Assembly (NCBI RefSeq): GCF_900100085.1
Contig: NZ_FNEJ01000017.1
Coordinates: 46,977-110,976, forward strand
DNA length: 64,000 bases
Direction of reading: 5' to 3'
Source of the DNA: Salipiger marinus
GTDB lineage: Bacteria > Pseudomonadota > Alphaproteobacteria > Rhodobacterales > Rhodobacteraceae
The position numbers and the translations under genes are program-made. Positions 53,152-61,129 of this stretch are shown in pieces; position 1 is the stretch's first letter; each line of letters opens with the position of its first letter. Under the pieces are notes generated by a model. It was not told the DNA's origin, did no database searches, and saw only the letters and a program-made list of their open reading frames with translations.

Positions 53152-54202
53152 TCGCCCCCCGCGCCAAGGCGTGCAGCATCGGCATGGGGGAAAACTCGTT
53201 TCCAGCCGCCTTGCGGGCAAGACTGCGCAGATAGCCCCCCGGATTGCGGATTCTCCTGAACTTCTGCAGCATCGCGGCCACGGTGATCGACGCATTGGAG
53301 GCGGTCATTGTCGCGCAAGCCTGTCGCCATGTGTCGACAGATATGCCCATCATCAGGGCAATCCGCGCGACTTTTTCTATGAAATCTTCCCAGCTTCGGA
53401 TGGGGGAGGGATCGTAAACCGCAAGTTCTGTGCAAAGCGTGGTCACCATGGTCAATGACGGATGGCTGGTTCTGGGCGCGGTCGTTTCTGGTTCAGATTC
53501 AATAAGGGATTTATCTGAATCCTGTATGTGCCGCTCATTCTGGCTGTCATTGCCGCTCAGATCTTGTGTCTCAGCTGTGGCAGCTGGGGTGAGGGTGGCA
53601 AGCGCCGCGCGCAGGTCGGCAAGCAGGATGGCAAGTGCATCGATGTCGAGCTTCCGGCGCAGGCGCTGCCGAATGGCGTTCAAATCAGCGCAGTCACTGG
53701 CATAGGCGGGATGTGCCGCAAGCGACTGCAGTGTGACCATGACCGTTTCGCGCAGCACTTTCCGTCGGGCATCTTCCTTGAGGATGCGATCTGCTTCGGC
53801 GGCGATGGCGTCGCGCTGGCGGAGCAGGGGGCTCAGATCGAAGCCGAAGGGCATCAGCCCGCTTTCGGTGTGGCGGGCATAGCGCTTGCGGTTCGGCGAA
53901 TCGCGGCGGGTGATCAGCCCGGCTTCGACCAGCGATGACAGATGGCGCCGCAGCGTGCTTTCGGGCATACCGTTGGCCCGGTCGCCGAGCACCCGGTTGG
54001 AGGGAAAGACCACGGTTTCCGCGGTCAGATCGTCGCTCCGGTGAAAGCTCAGCAGGGCCGACAGGACTGTCAGCGCGCGATCCGACAGGTCGAAGCTTTT
54101 CCGGGCCGTGGTCAGGTCGCGCAGGATGCGCCATTTGTTTTCTGGCGACTGGACAGCCGTCTCCGGCCGCCGCCGCTGGGGCGTCGATATGTATGTCTGC
54201 AT
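53147..54202 (-). CDS. repC: Replication initiator RepC of a repABC replicon
   Basis: 351 residues, somewhat shorter than the common length near 400. The N-terminal winged-helix region has the RepC pattern (DLSDRALTVLSALLSFH, FPSNRVLGDRA, TLRRHLSSLVEAGLITRRDSPN, KRYARH). The C-terminal domain begins after a variable Ser/Thr/Glu-rich linker at about 215-245. RepC initiates replication in cis, and in repABC plasmids the origin usually lies inside repC itself. The start at 54202 has no strong ribosome site, as expected for a gene whose translation is controlled by an antisense RNA. Confidence 0.9.
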   Translation of the reverse strand: MQTYISTPQRRRPETAVQSPENKWRILRDLTTARKSFDLSDRALTVLSALLSFHRSDDLTAETVVFPSNRVLGDRANGMPESTLRRHLSSLVEAGLITRRDSPNRKRYARHTESGLMPFGFDLSPLLRQRDAIAAEADRILKEDARRKVLRETVMVTLQSLAAHPAYASDCADLNAIRQRLRRKLDIDALAILLADLRAALATLTPAATAETQDLSGNDSQNERHIQDSDKSLIESEPETTAPRTSHPSLTMVTTLCTELAVYDPSPIRSWEDFIEKVARIALMMGISVDTWRQACATMTASNASITVAAMLQKFRRIRNPGGYLRSLARKAAGNEFSPMPMLHALARGAS

Positions 54203-54250
54203 CTGCTGTCACGCAGGCAACAGAAAATCATCCCGCTGAATCGACGAGCG

Positions 54251-54266
54251 GTTGACAGCTGTCAAC
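54251..54266. promoter_or_regulatory. parS centromere site 2 (repB-repC gap)
   Basis: Second exact copy of GTTGACAGCTGTCAAC, 49 bases upstream of the repC start. TTGACA inside it (54252-54257) is also the best -35 box for the plus-strand antisense RNA, and its mirror image offers a -35 for repC. Confidence 0.8.
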
Positions 54267-54281
54267 AAAGAGAGGTAGCTT
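54252..54281 (+). promoter_or_regulatory. Predicted ctRNA promoter overlapping parS site 2
   Basis: TTGACA at 54252-54257 and TAGCTT at 54276-54281 are separated by 18 bases. The -35 is consensus, the -10 is weak. Direction and position fit the counter-transcribed RNA promoter known in repB-repC gaps. Confidence 0.5.
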
Positions 54282-54287
54282 CGAAGT

Positions 54288-54339
54288 GCGAGTAAGAAAC
54301 GGGCCTCTCGGGACGTCAGTCTTGGGGGGTCTTTTCTTT
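54288..54339 (+). ncRNA. Predicted counter-transcribed RNA (incompatibility/copy-number antisense RNA)
   Basis: repABC plasmids encode a short antisense RNA in the repB-repC gap that lowers repC expression. Here the plus strand of the 165-base gap has a promoter-like pair (54252-54281) and a readable intrinsic terminator. CCTCTCGGGA at 54304-54313 can pair with TCTTGGGGGG at 54320-54329, including G-U pairs, around CGTCAG, followed by TCTTTTCTTT (54330-54339). The RNA would be about 50 bases long; the 5' end is estimated from the -10 box. Confidence 0.62.
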
Positions 54340-54367
54340 GGCCTGTCTTGTGCCTCCTGTGTTGCGG

Positions 54368-55282
54368 TTACTGCTCGTCTTCGCCAAGCCCCGCGAGGTA
54401 ATCGCGGTGCAGACGGTCGAAGTTTTCTATCAGCCAGATGTCGAACCCGTCCTCCGAGGTCACGGTGACCGTGGTCTGCCCGCGCTTGCGCCGGACCTGC
54501 GCCAGCGCGCGTCCATCGGCGCCGGTCACGACCTCCGGAGCGGCAGCGGGTTTGGGCCGGGCGAGGGCGGTGTAGACCGCCTTGAACCGGCTGTCAGATG
54601 TCTCGCCATGGGCCAGCGCCGCAACCTCCTGCGGGGTCCGGTCGCCAAACAGCTTGGCCAGCGCCATCCACCGGTCGCGCCCGGCAGAAGGGGCGGCGCC
54701 AATGGCACGGATCACCGGCTCTGGCACCGCATCCGCCACGGTCAGCATCCGGCTGACCACGGTCTTGTCGATATGCAGCGCGTCGCAGATCACCTTGCGG
54801 TCAAAACCGCCCTGTTCCATCTGCTGGGCAAAGCGCGCCTTTTCGATGAAGGTCAGATCGCGCCGGGCAGAGTTTTCCTGCCCCTGCGCCACGATCAGAT
54901 CCTTGTCGGACAGATCCCGCACCATGGCGCGCACCGGCTGGCGCAGCTGTTTCAGCGCGGCAACCCGGCGGCGGCCATAGACGATTTCGAACCGGCCTTC
55001 GGTGCTGGGGGAATGCCGCAGCATCACCGGCACCTGCTGGCCATACTCGCGGATGCTCTCGCAAAGCGCGGCGATACCCTCGGGATCGCTGTCCAGCCGG
55101 TCGTCGAGCCCGGCATCGTCGATCAGATCGGGCGGCACCTCGACCAGCGCGCGCATCTTCAGATCGGCAAGCGACTGGCTGACCGCGCCGATGGCACCCG
55201 CGCTCCGCCGGGGCTGGGCTGGGGAGGGGGGAGAATCCTCCCCGCCTTTCATCAGGTTTTCGAGGAGGTTCTTGCGTGCCAT
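54368..55282 (-). CDS. repB: Partition protein RepB (ParB family)
   Basis: 304 residues. The ParB/Srx-like N-terminal domain contains IREYGQQVPVMLR and the FEIVYGRRRVAALKQL box (CTP-binding in ParB proteins), followed by ENSARRDLTFIEKARFA. The central HTH (VICDALHIDKTVVSRMLTVAD) reads parS. It starts one base after the repA stop and precedes repC by a 165-base gap. It binds the GTTGACAGCTGTCAAC sites and with RepA segregates the plasmid and autoregulates the operon. Confidence 0.92.
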   Translation of the reverse strand: MARKNLLENLMKGGEDSPPSPAQPRRSAGAIGAVSQSLADLKMRALVEVPPDLIDDAGLDDRLDSDPEGIAALCESIREYGQQVPVMLRHSPSTEGRFEIVYGRRRVAALKQLRQPVRAMVRDLSDKDLIVAQGQENSARRDLTFIEKARFAQQMEQGGFDRKVICDALHIDKTVVSRMLTVADAVPEPVIRAIGAAPSAGRDRWMALAKLFGDRTPQEVAALAHGETSDSRFKAVYTALARPKPAAAPEVVTGADGRALAQVRRKRGQTTVTVTSEDGFDIWLIENFDRLHRDYLAGLGEDEQ

Positions 55283-55283
55283 C

Positions 55284-56459
55284 TCAGCGCCCCCATGCTT
55301 TCTGGATCAGATCCTCGATCTCGCCGGTGGAGGCGTTGAGGCTTTCCATCGCGCGCTCATAGGTCGACCGGGTGAACTGGGTCCGCTCCACCTCGTAAAG
55401 CGTCTGTTTGGTGATCCCGGCATCGGAAATGGCGGTGGATTTCAGCACCGGATGGTTCAGCACATGATCGCCGAACATCGACCGCATGAAACTGACCATC
55501 TGGTTCTGCGGCCCGTCGCCGGGTTCATACCGGGTCACCAGATAGCGCAGCCAGTCATAGGACATGTCGCCCCCCGCCTCTGCCACGACGCCCAGCAGGT
55601 TGGAGGTCATCAGCAGGAACTGGCACATGGACATGACATCCAGCATCTGCGGATGCACCGTCACCAGCACCGCAGTGGCCGCCGACAGCGCCGACATGGT
55701 CAGAAAGCCAAGCTGCGGCGGGCAGTCGATCACCACCACGTCATAATTCGCCTCGACCTCGCCCAAGGCTTCGCCGATGCGGGTAAAGAACAGCTCCCCC
55801 GACCGCTGCGACAGCGCGCGCGGGGTTTCGTGCTCGAATTCCATCAGGTCCAGATTGCCGGGCACGATGTCCAGATTGGTGAAATAGGTCTTCTGGATCA
55901 CCTCGCTCAGCGGCACCGGGTCATCGTAGCGGATCGCGTCATAAAGCGTGCCGCCGTCCAGCAGATCGAATTCCGGCTGGAACCCGTGCAGCGCCGACAG
56001 CGAGGCCTGCGCGTCGAGATCAATGGCCAGCACCCGGTAGCCGTCCAGCGCCAGCTTCTGCGCCAGATGCGCCGAGGTGGTGGTCTTGGCCGAGCCGCCC
56101 TTGAAGTTGATGACGGAGATCACCTGAAGATGGTCGCCCTCCCGCCGTCCGGGCAGGTAGGATCCGGGCGATTTGGTGCCCTTTTCCAGCATCTGGCGCA
56201 GTTCCTGGATATTCTCGGGGGAATAATAGCGGCGGCCCCCGGCGCGCGTTTCCGGTTCGGGGCCGCGCCCGTCCAGATGCAGCCGCCGCAGATAGGCGTC
56301 CTTGACCCCCAAAAGCTGCGCCACCTCGCCGCTGGTGAACTTGCGCAGAGTGCGTTTGGTGTCGGGCGGAAACAGCTGCTGCCGATGCGCCTGAAGCCGC
56401 TTCGACAGGTCAGCCGCATGCTGGCCGACCAGGAGATCTATCCTGTTCGCTTGGTTCAT
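55284..56459 (-). CDS. repA: Partition ATPase RepA (ParA family)
   Basis: 391 residues. The N-terminal HTH region is at about 40-65 (FTSGEVAQLLGVKDAYLRRL), a feature of type Ia ParA proteins that repress their own operon. The deviant Walker A KGGSAKTT is at 120-127 with the signature lysine. The Walker A' (VLAIDLDAQASLS) and Walker B (YDVVVIDCPPQLG) follow. It is the first gene of repABC, immediately followed by repB. Confidence 0.93.
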   Translation of the reverse strand: MNQANRIDLLVGQHAADLSKRLQAHRQQLFPPDTKRTLRKFTSGEVAQLLGVKDAYLRRLHLDGRGPEPETRAGGRRYYSPENIQELRQMLEKGTKSPGSYLPGRREGDHLQVISVINFKGGSAKTTTSAHLAQKLALDGYRVLAIDLDAQASLSALHGFQPEFDLLDGGTLYDAIRYDDPVPLSEVIQKTYFTNLDIVPGNLDLMEFEHETPRALSQRSGELFFTRIGEALGEVEANYDVVVIDCPPQLGFLTMSALSAATAVLVTVHPQMLDVMSMCQFLLMTSNLLGVVAEAGGDMSYDWLRYLVTRYEPGDGPQNQMVSFMRSMFGDHVLNHPVLKSTAISDAGITKQTLYEVERTQFTRSTYERAMESLNASTGEIEDLIQKAWGR

Positions 56460-56769
56460 TTACTGCCCTCTGAGCCGTAAGCCGTGTGTTACACTTTGCG
56501 GCGTCTTATTCGCTTGTTGCCGTAAGTATTGGCCCGACCGGCGCGAGTCGAGCAAGCATTTTCTGCCCCATCTTGTGGACAACGGCGGAAAAACCGCAAG
56601 AATTTCGCCGGATCCGGGGGCATTTGGCGCCCCAAGCGGGGCAGGGGGGCAGATCTGCGGGCTCAAAACCGGGGATGGAAGGGCAGGGGCGGGAGTGATT
56701 CCATCCCCCGCAACGGGCCCCCCGCTGGCCTGTTGCGGTCAGAGGGGGGCACGGGATCAGCGCGCAAAG
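56460..56769. other. repA upstream region and ALDH terminator region
   Basis: 310 bases without a gene. Next to repA, GCCGTAAG occurs at 56474-56481 and 56519-56526, 45 bases apart, in a more A/T-rich stretch; these may be RepA or RNA-polymerase contacts, but no convincing -35/-10 pair could be fixed. The middle (56560-56700) is G-rich without recognised features. The end contains a hairpin at 56708-56738 described separately. Confidence 0.5.
56708..56738 (-). terminator. Hairpin after the ALDH16-like gene
   Basis: CCGCAACGGGCC at 56708-56719 pairs with GGCCTGTTGCGG at 56727-56738 (one G-U pair) around a 7-base loop, about 32 bases beyond the stop of the minus-strand aldehyde dehydrogenase. 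It likely ends the 56.8-63.7 kb operon; no T-run. Confidence 0.55.
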
Positions 56770-59130
56770 TCACTCGCCATAGGGCACCCAGACGGTCTTG
56801 ACCTGCGTGGCGCGCTGCAGGAACAGCCTGCCCTGACCTTCCGCGCCGGTCCAGTCGCGCGCGGCGCCGTCGTCGGTCCATGTCTGCTTGAGGTTGCCGG
56901 CGGAGGCGGTTTCGACCGCCCTCGCACCGGCTGCCGTGCCGAAATACCAGACCGCCGCCACATCGTCATGATCGGCCAGCGTTTTTGCCAGCAGGTCGCG
57001 CTCGCCGGTGACGATATTGACCACGCCGCCCGGCAGGTCGGAGGTGTCCATCACCTGATAAAGATCGGTCACCGCCAGCGGATGGGTCTGCGACGGCACC
57101 GCCACCACGCGGTTGCCCATGGCGATGGCGGGCAGCACCAGCGACACGAAGCCCAGAAGCGGCTGTGCGGTGGGGCAGAGGATCCCCATCACCCCCAGCG
57201 GTTCGTTCATCGCCAGCGTCACATGCGCCGATTTGGTGGACTGCACCGCGCCATCGAACTTGTCGGCCTGCGCGGCATACCAGAACACCCGGCGGATCGC
57301 GGTCTGCACCTCGGTGCGGGCGCTGTCGCCGCTCTGGCCGAAGCTGCGCAGCCGGTCCTCGAATTCGGCGGCGCGGGCGGCAAGGTTTTCGGCAAGGTAA
57401 TACAGCACCTGCGCGCGGTTATGCCCGGTCTGCGCCCCCCAGCCCTTGGCGGCATGGGCGGCCTCCACCGCGTTGCGGATGTCCTTGCGGCTGCCAAGCG
57501 GTGCCAGCCCCACCGCCCCCTGCGCCCCGGTCACCGCATAGGAATAGCCGCTGTCCGGGCGGGCCTGCTTGCCGCCCACATAAAGCTTGGCGGTGCGGTC
57601 GATGGCCATAACGGGCAGGCCCTGCGCGGGCGTGGCCTCCAGCGGGGCAGGGGGGGCCTCGGGCTGTTTCGGTTTTGGGGCGGGGTGGGAGAGATAGGCC
57701 GCCATGCCCGCCCGCGCGCCCTCGCGCCCGAACCCGCTTTCGCGCATGCCGCCAAAGGCTGCGCCCGCGTCGAAAAGATTGGCGGCGTTGATCCAGACCA
57801 CCCCGGCCTTCACTTTCGCCGCCATGTCGAGCGCCAGATTGACATTTTCGGACCAGACCGAGGCGGCAAGCCCGTAGCGGCTGTTATTGGCCAGCGTCAC
57901 CGCATCTTCGGGGGTGCGGAAGGGGGTCAGCGTGACGACGGGGCCAAAGATCTCCTCGGTCGACAGGACCGAGGCGGGCGCCACGCCGGTGACCAGCGTC
58001 GGCGGATAGAAACAGCCCTCCGGCGCCTCGCCCTGATGGACCTGCGCGCCTTCGGCCCTGCCCTGATCGACCAGCGCGCGGATACGCTCCAGCTGCACGG
58101 GGTGGACGATGGCGCCAAGATCGGTGGATTTCTCCAGCGGGTTGCCGGTAATCAGCGTGGCCATGCGCCGCCGCAGCAGCTCGGTAAAGCGCGGGGCCAC
58201 CGCTTCGGCCACCAGAATGCGCGAACCTGCGCAGCAGACCTGCCCCTGATTGAACCAGATCGAATCGACCACGCCTTCGACCGCCGCATCCAGATCGGCA
58301 TCGGCAAAGACAAGGAAGGGCGACTTGCCCCCCAGTTCCAGCGTCAGCGCCTTGCCGGATCCGGCGGTCTGGCGACGGATCAGCCGCCCCACCTCGGTCG
58401 AGCCGGTGAAGGCGACCTTGTCCACCCCCGGATGACCGGTCAGGGCGGCGCCGGTCGCGCCATCGCCGGTGACGATGTTCAGCACGCCTTTGGGCAGACC
58501 GGCCTCGCGCGCGATTTCCGCCAGCGCCAGCGCGGTCAGCGGGGTGTATTCGGCAGGCTTCAGCACCACGGTATTGCCCGCCGCAAGCGCGGGTGCGACT
58601 TTCCATGCCAGCATCAGCAGCGGGAAATTCCACGGGATGACCTGACCGCAGACCCCGTGCGGGGTGGCGCCGGGAAATTCATCAGCCAGGATCTCGGCCC
58701 ATCCGGCGTGATGGTAGACATGGCGCACCACCAGCGGCAGGTCGATGTCGCGGCTTTCGCGGATCGGCTTGCCGCTGTCGAGCGTCTCCAGCACCGCCAG
58801 AAAGCGGGCATGCTGCTGGATGTGGCGGGCCAGCGCGTAAAGATGGCGGGCGCGGTCATGTCCCGGCAGGGCCGCCCAGCCGGGCTGTGCCGCGCGCGCG
58901 GCGGTTACCGCTGCGTCCACATCGGCCACGCTGCCCTGAGTGACATGGGCCAGAACCGCGCCGGTTGCGGGATCGGTCACCGCAAAGCTTTCGCCCGGCG
59001 CGGTGAAGGCGCCATCGATGAAATGGCCGAAGCCCGCCTCGTGCCGGTGCAGCCAGTCGCGCACGATGGCGCTGTCTTCGGGGGCGGGGCCGTAATCCAT
59101 GGTGTGCAGAATATCCGTGATCGAGGTCAT
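56770..59130 (-). CDS. Two-domain aldehyde dehydrogenase, ALDH16-like
   Basis: 786 residues, far longer than a normal ALDH (about 500). Domain 1 (about 1-490) is a complete enzyme: FTGSTEVG at 241-248, Glu265 in LELGGKSP and Cys299 in GQVCCAGSR. After a Pro/Ala-rich linker (about 500-525), a second ALDH-like domain (about 530-786) contains the NAD-fold blocks (GVMGILCP, VVNIVTGER) but has neither the catalytic Glu nor the Cys motif. This is the ALDH16 architecture, in which the C-terminal domain is a non-catalytic pseudo-domain. It is the last gene of an operon starting with a zinc ADH. Next to DeoC it probably oxidises acetaldehyde or another aldolase product. Confidence 0.88.
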   Translation of the reverse strand: MTSITDILHTMDYGPAPEDSAIVRDWLHRHEAGFGHFIDGAFTAPGESFAVTDPATGAVLAHVTQGSVADVDAAVTAARAAQPGWAALPGHDRARHLYALARHIQQHARFLAVLETLDSGKPIRESRDIDLPLVVRHVYHHAGWAEILADEFPGATPHGVCGQVIPWNFPLLMLAWKVAPALAAGNTVVLKPAEYTPLTALALAEIAREAGLPKGVLNIVTGDGATGAALTGHPGVDKVAFTGSTEVGRLIRRQTAGSGKALTLELGGKSPFLVFADADLDAAVEGVVDSIWFNQGQVCCAGSRILVAEAVAPRFTELLRRRMATLITGNPLEKSTDLGAIVHPVQLERIRALVDQGRAEGAQVHQGEAPEGCFYPPTLVTGVAPASVLSTEEIFGPVVTLTPFRTPEDAVTLANNSRYGLAASVWSENVNLALDMAAKVKAGVVWINAANLFDAGAAFGGMRESGFGREGARAGMAAYLSHPAPKPKQPEAPPAPLEATPAQGLPVMAIDRTAKLYVGGKQARPDSGYSYAVTGAQGAVGLAPLGSRKDIRNAVEAAHAAKGWGAQTGHNRAQVLYYLAENLAARAAEFEDRLRSFGQSGDSARTEVQTAIRRVFWYAAQADKFDGAVQSTKSAHVTLAMNEPLGVMGILCPTAQPLLGFVSLVLPAIAMGNRVVAVPSQTHPLAVTDLYQVMDTSDLPGGVVNIVTGERDLLAKTLADHDDVAAVWYFGTAAGARAVETASAGNLKQTWTDDGAARDWTGAEGQGRLFLQRATQVKTVWVPYGE

Positions 59131-59142
59131 TGCCGGGGCTCC

Positions 59143-60156
59143 TCAGGCAAGGGCGTGGCGGGACGAGGCGGCATAGCGCCCGGTGACGTGGTGATCGAGC
59201 TGCCGTTCGATATCGCCCAGCATCGACGAGGCGCCCAGACGGAACAGATCCGGCTGCAGCCAGTCGCGCCCCATCTCCTCGCGCATCAGAAACTGCCAGT
59301 TCAGCGCGTCCTTGGCGGATTTCATCCCGCCCGCAGGCTTGAACCCGACACGGTGGCCGGTGGCGTTGCGGTAATCGCGCAGGGCGCGCACCATCACCAG
59401 ACTGACGGGCAGGGTGGCGTTCACCGCTTCCTTGCCGGTCGAGGTCTTGATGAAATCCGCCCCGGCCATCATCGCGACCATGGAGGCGGAATAGACATTG
59501 CGCAGCGTCTGCAGGTCGCCCGTGCCCAGAATGGCCTTAAGATGCGCCGCCCCGCAGGCCTCGCGCATGGCCGCCACCTCGTCATAAAGCGCCTGCCAGT
59601 TGCCGGTCAGCACATGTTCGCGGGTGATGACGATGTCGATTTCCTCGGCGCCCTCGGCCACGGCATAGCGGATTTCCTCCAGCCGCAGGGGCAGGGGCAT
59701 CAGCCCCGCCGGAAAGCCGGTCGCGACGGAGGCGACCGGAATGCCGCTGCCCTGCAGGGCGGCCACTGCCGCACCAACCATGGTGGGATAGACGCAGACG
59801 GCGCCGGTGGTCAGCCCCAGATCCGCGATGCCCAGCCCTTCGATGATATGCGGGGCCAGCGGCTGGCGCGCCTTGGCGCAAAGCCGCCGCACCCGTTCCG
59901 CCGTGTCATCGCCGGAAAGCGTGGTCAGGTCGATGCAGCGGATGGCGTTCACCAGCCACGCCGCCTGCCACTCCGTCTTGACCGAGCGCCGCGTCACCAG
60001 CGTGGCCGCGCGCCGCTCTGCCGCGCTGCGGTTGACCGCATGACCCTCGAACAGGGCCGGATCCAGCGGCTGGCCCGGGTTGCGATGGCTGTTGGCGCCG
60101 GGCTGCCCGCTGCTCTGGGGCATGGCCTGCGCGGCTCTGGCGGGGTTAACGGTCAT
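59143..60156 (-). CDS. deoC: Deoxyribose-phosphate aldolase (long DERA form)
   Basis: 337 residues from the ATG at 60156, overlapping the regulator's stop; an ATG at 60162 is too close to the GGAG site. DeoC motifs: CVYPTMV, VASVATGFPAG, EIDIVITR, ADFIKTSTGK (Schiff-base lysine) and VGFKPAGGMKS (second catalytic lysine). The N-terminal extension of about 60 residues resembles the animal-type long DERA. It cleaves 2-deoxyribose 5-phosphate to glyceraldehyde 3-phosphate and acetaldehyde, or acts on a similar phosphorylated deoxy sugar. The next gene can oxidise the aldehyde. Confidence 0.9.
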   Translation of the reverse strand: MTVNPARAAQAMPQSSGQPGANSHRNPGQPLDPALFEGHAVNRSAAERRAATLVTRRSVKTEWQAAWLVNAIRCIDLTTLSGDDTAERVRRLCAKARQPLAPHIIEGLGIADLGLTTGAVCVYPTMVGAAVAALQGSGIPVASVATGFPAGLMPLPLRLEEIRYAVAEGAEEIDIVITREHVLTGNWQALYDEVAAMREACGAAHLKAILGTGDLQTLRNVYSASMVAMMAGADFIKTSTGKEAVNATLPVSLVMVRALRDYRNATGHRVGFKPAGGMKSAKDALNWQFLMREEMGRDWLQPDLFRLGASSMLGDIERQLDHHVTGRYAASSRHALA

Positions 60157-61129
60157 GGGCATGCTCCAGTGCAAAGGTTGCGGTGGCCTCATCGGTGACG
60201 AGGACGGTGACGAGCCCGGCCCTGAGCGTGCCAAGCGTGACGTCGTGTTTTTCCTGACCCGAGACGATGCCGATGGACCGCTCGTGCTGCCTGAGATTGC
60301 TCAGGGTCAGGCCGATGGTGCGGGCGTCAAGATCGGGATCGACGATCTCGCCCTGTCGGCTGATGAAATGGCCCAGCACGTCGCCCACCGCGCCCGCCCG
60401 CAGCAGCCCGGCCATTTCGGCTTTCAGGATATTGCCCGACCGCTGCAGCACCGATCCCTCGCCCGCCACGCCCAGCGAAAAGGCCAGCACCTGCGCCGCC
60501 TCGGCCTGCCGCAACACATCGGCAACGATGCGGTCCTTTTCCAGCACCTCGCGGGTCAGGATTTCGCCGACGATGGCCGGAACCGGCAGCGGGATCATCC
60601 GGCCCCGGCCCTTGCGGGCAAAGGTTTCGGCCACGTCGTTGTGATGGGCGATGCCCGGCACGGGAGCCACGGTGCCGTTGATCTGCACCACGCTGATCCC
60701 CTCGGCCCAGTCCGGCGGCAGCCAATGCGCCACCGCCGCCATGGTGCGGCCCCAGGACACGCCGATGCTGCGGGGTTTGGGTTTCAGCGCGGCCAGATAC
60801 TGGCCCGCCGCCTGCGCCACGCCATCGGGCCCCTCTTCGGCGGGGCCGGGCACCACCACCGCATCCTGCAGCCCGAAGGCATGGATCAGCCGCGCCTCCA
60901 GATCGGGATGGCGCAGGGTGCGCGGCACGATCTCGATCCGCACGATGCCCAGATCACGCGCCTCCTGCAGCAGGCGGCTGACCTGCCAGCGGTTCAGGCC
61001 GGTTTCGGCGGCGATCTCCGTCAGCGTCTTGTTCTGCTGATAGGTCATGCGCGCGATGCTGACCATCAGCTGGTCGCGCCCGCCTTCCTGCGGCAGCCGG
61101 TTCGAGGTGCGGTCGGTGTCGTCGCTCAT
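60146..61129 (-). CDS. SorC/DeoR-type sugar-binding transcriptional regulator
   Basis: 327 residues. The N-terminal HTH is at about 28-60 (MTYQQNKTLTEIAAETGLNRWQVSRLLQEARDLG, the SorC-family pattern). The C-terminal sugar-phosphate-binding domain follows, with NGTVAPVPG and GEILTREVL near the ligand pocket. It lies inside the operon, overlapping the kinase (4 bases) and deoC. It probably binds the TCACATCCGTGA pair upstream of the first gene and responds to a phosphorylated sugar made by the kinase. Confidence 0.88.
   Translation of the reverse strand: MSDDTDRTSNRLPQEGGRDQLMVSIARMTYQQNKTLTEIAAETGLNRWQVSRLLQEARDLGIVRIEIVPRTLRHPDLEARLIHAFGLQDAVVVPGPAEEGPDGVAQAAGQYLAALKPKPRSIGVSWGRTMAAVAHWLPPDWAEGISVVQINGTVAPVPGIAHHNDVAETFARKGRGRMIPLPVPAIVGEILTREVLEKDRIVADVLRQAEAAQVLAFSLGVAGEGSVLQRSGNILKAEMAGLLRAGAVGDVLGHFISRQGEIVDPDLDARTIGLTLSNLRQHERSIGIVSGQEKHDVTLGTLRAGLVTVLVTDEATATFALEHAHDR

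Noticed and set aside
56575..60198. A 1207-codon plus-strand open frame opposite the ALDH16-like and deoC genes
   Set aside because: It is antisense to two genes with full family motifs. Its translation is low-complexity (His/Gly/Arg-rich), as expected from the reverse frame of GC-rich coding DNA.
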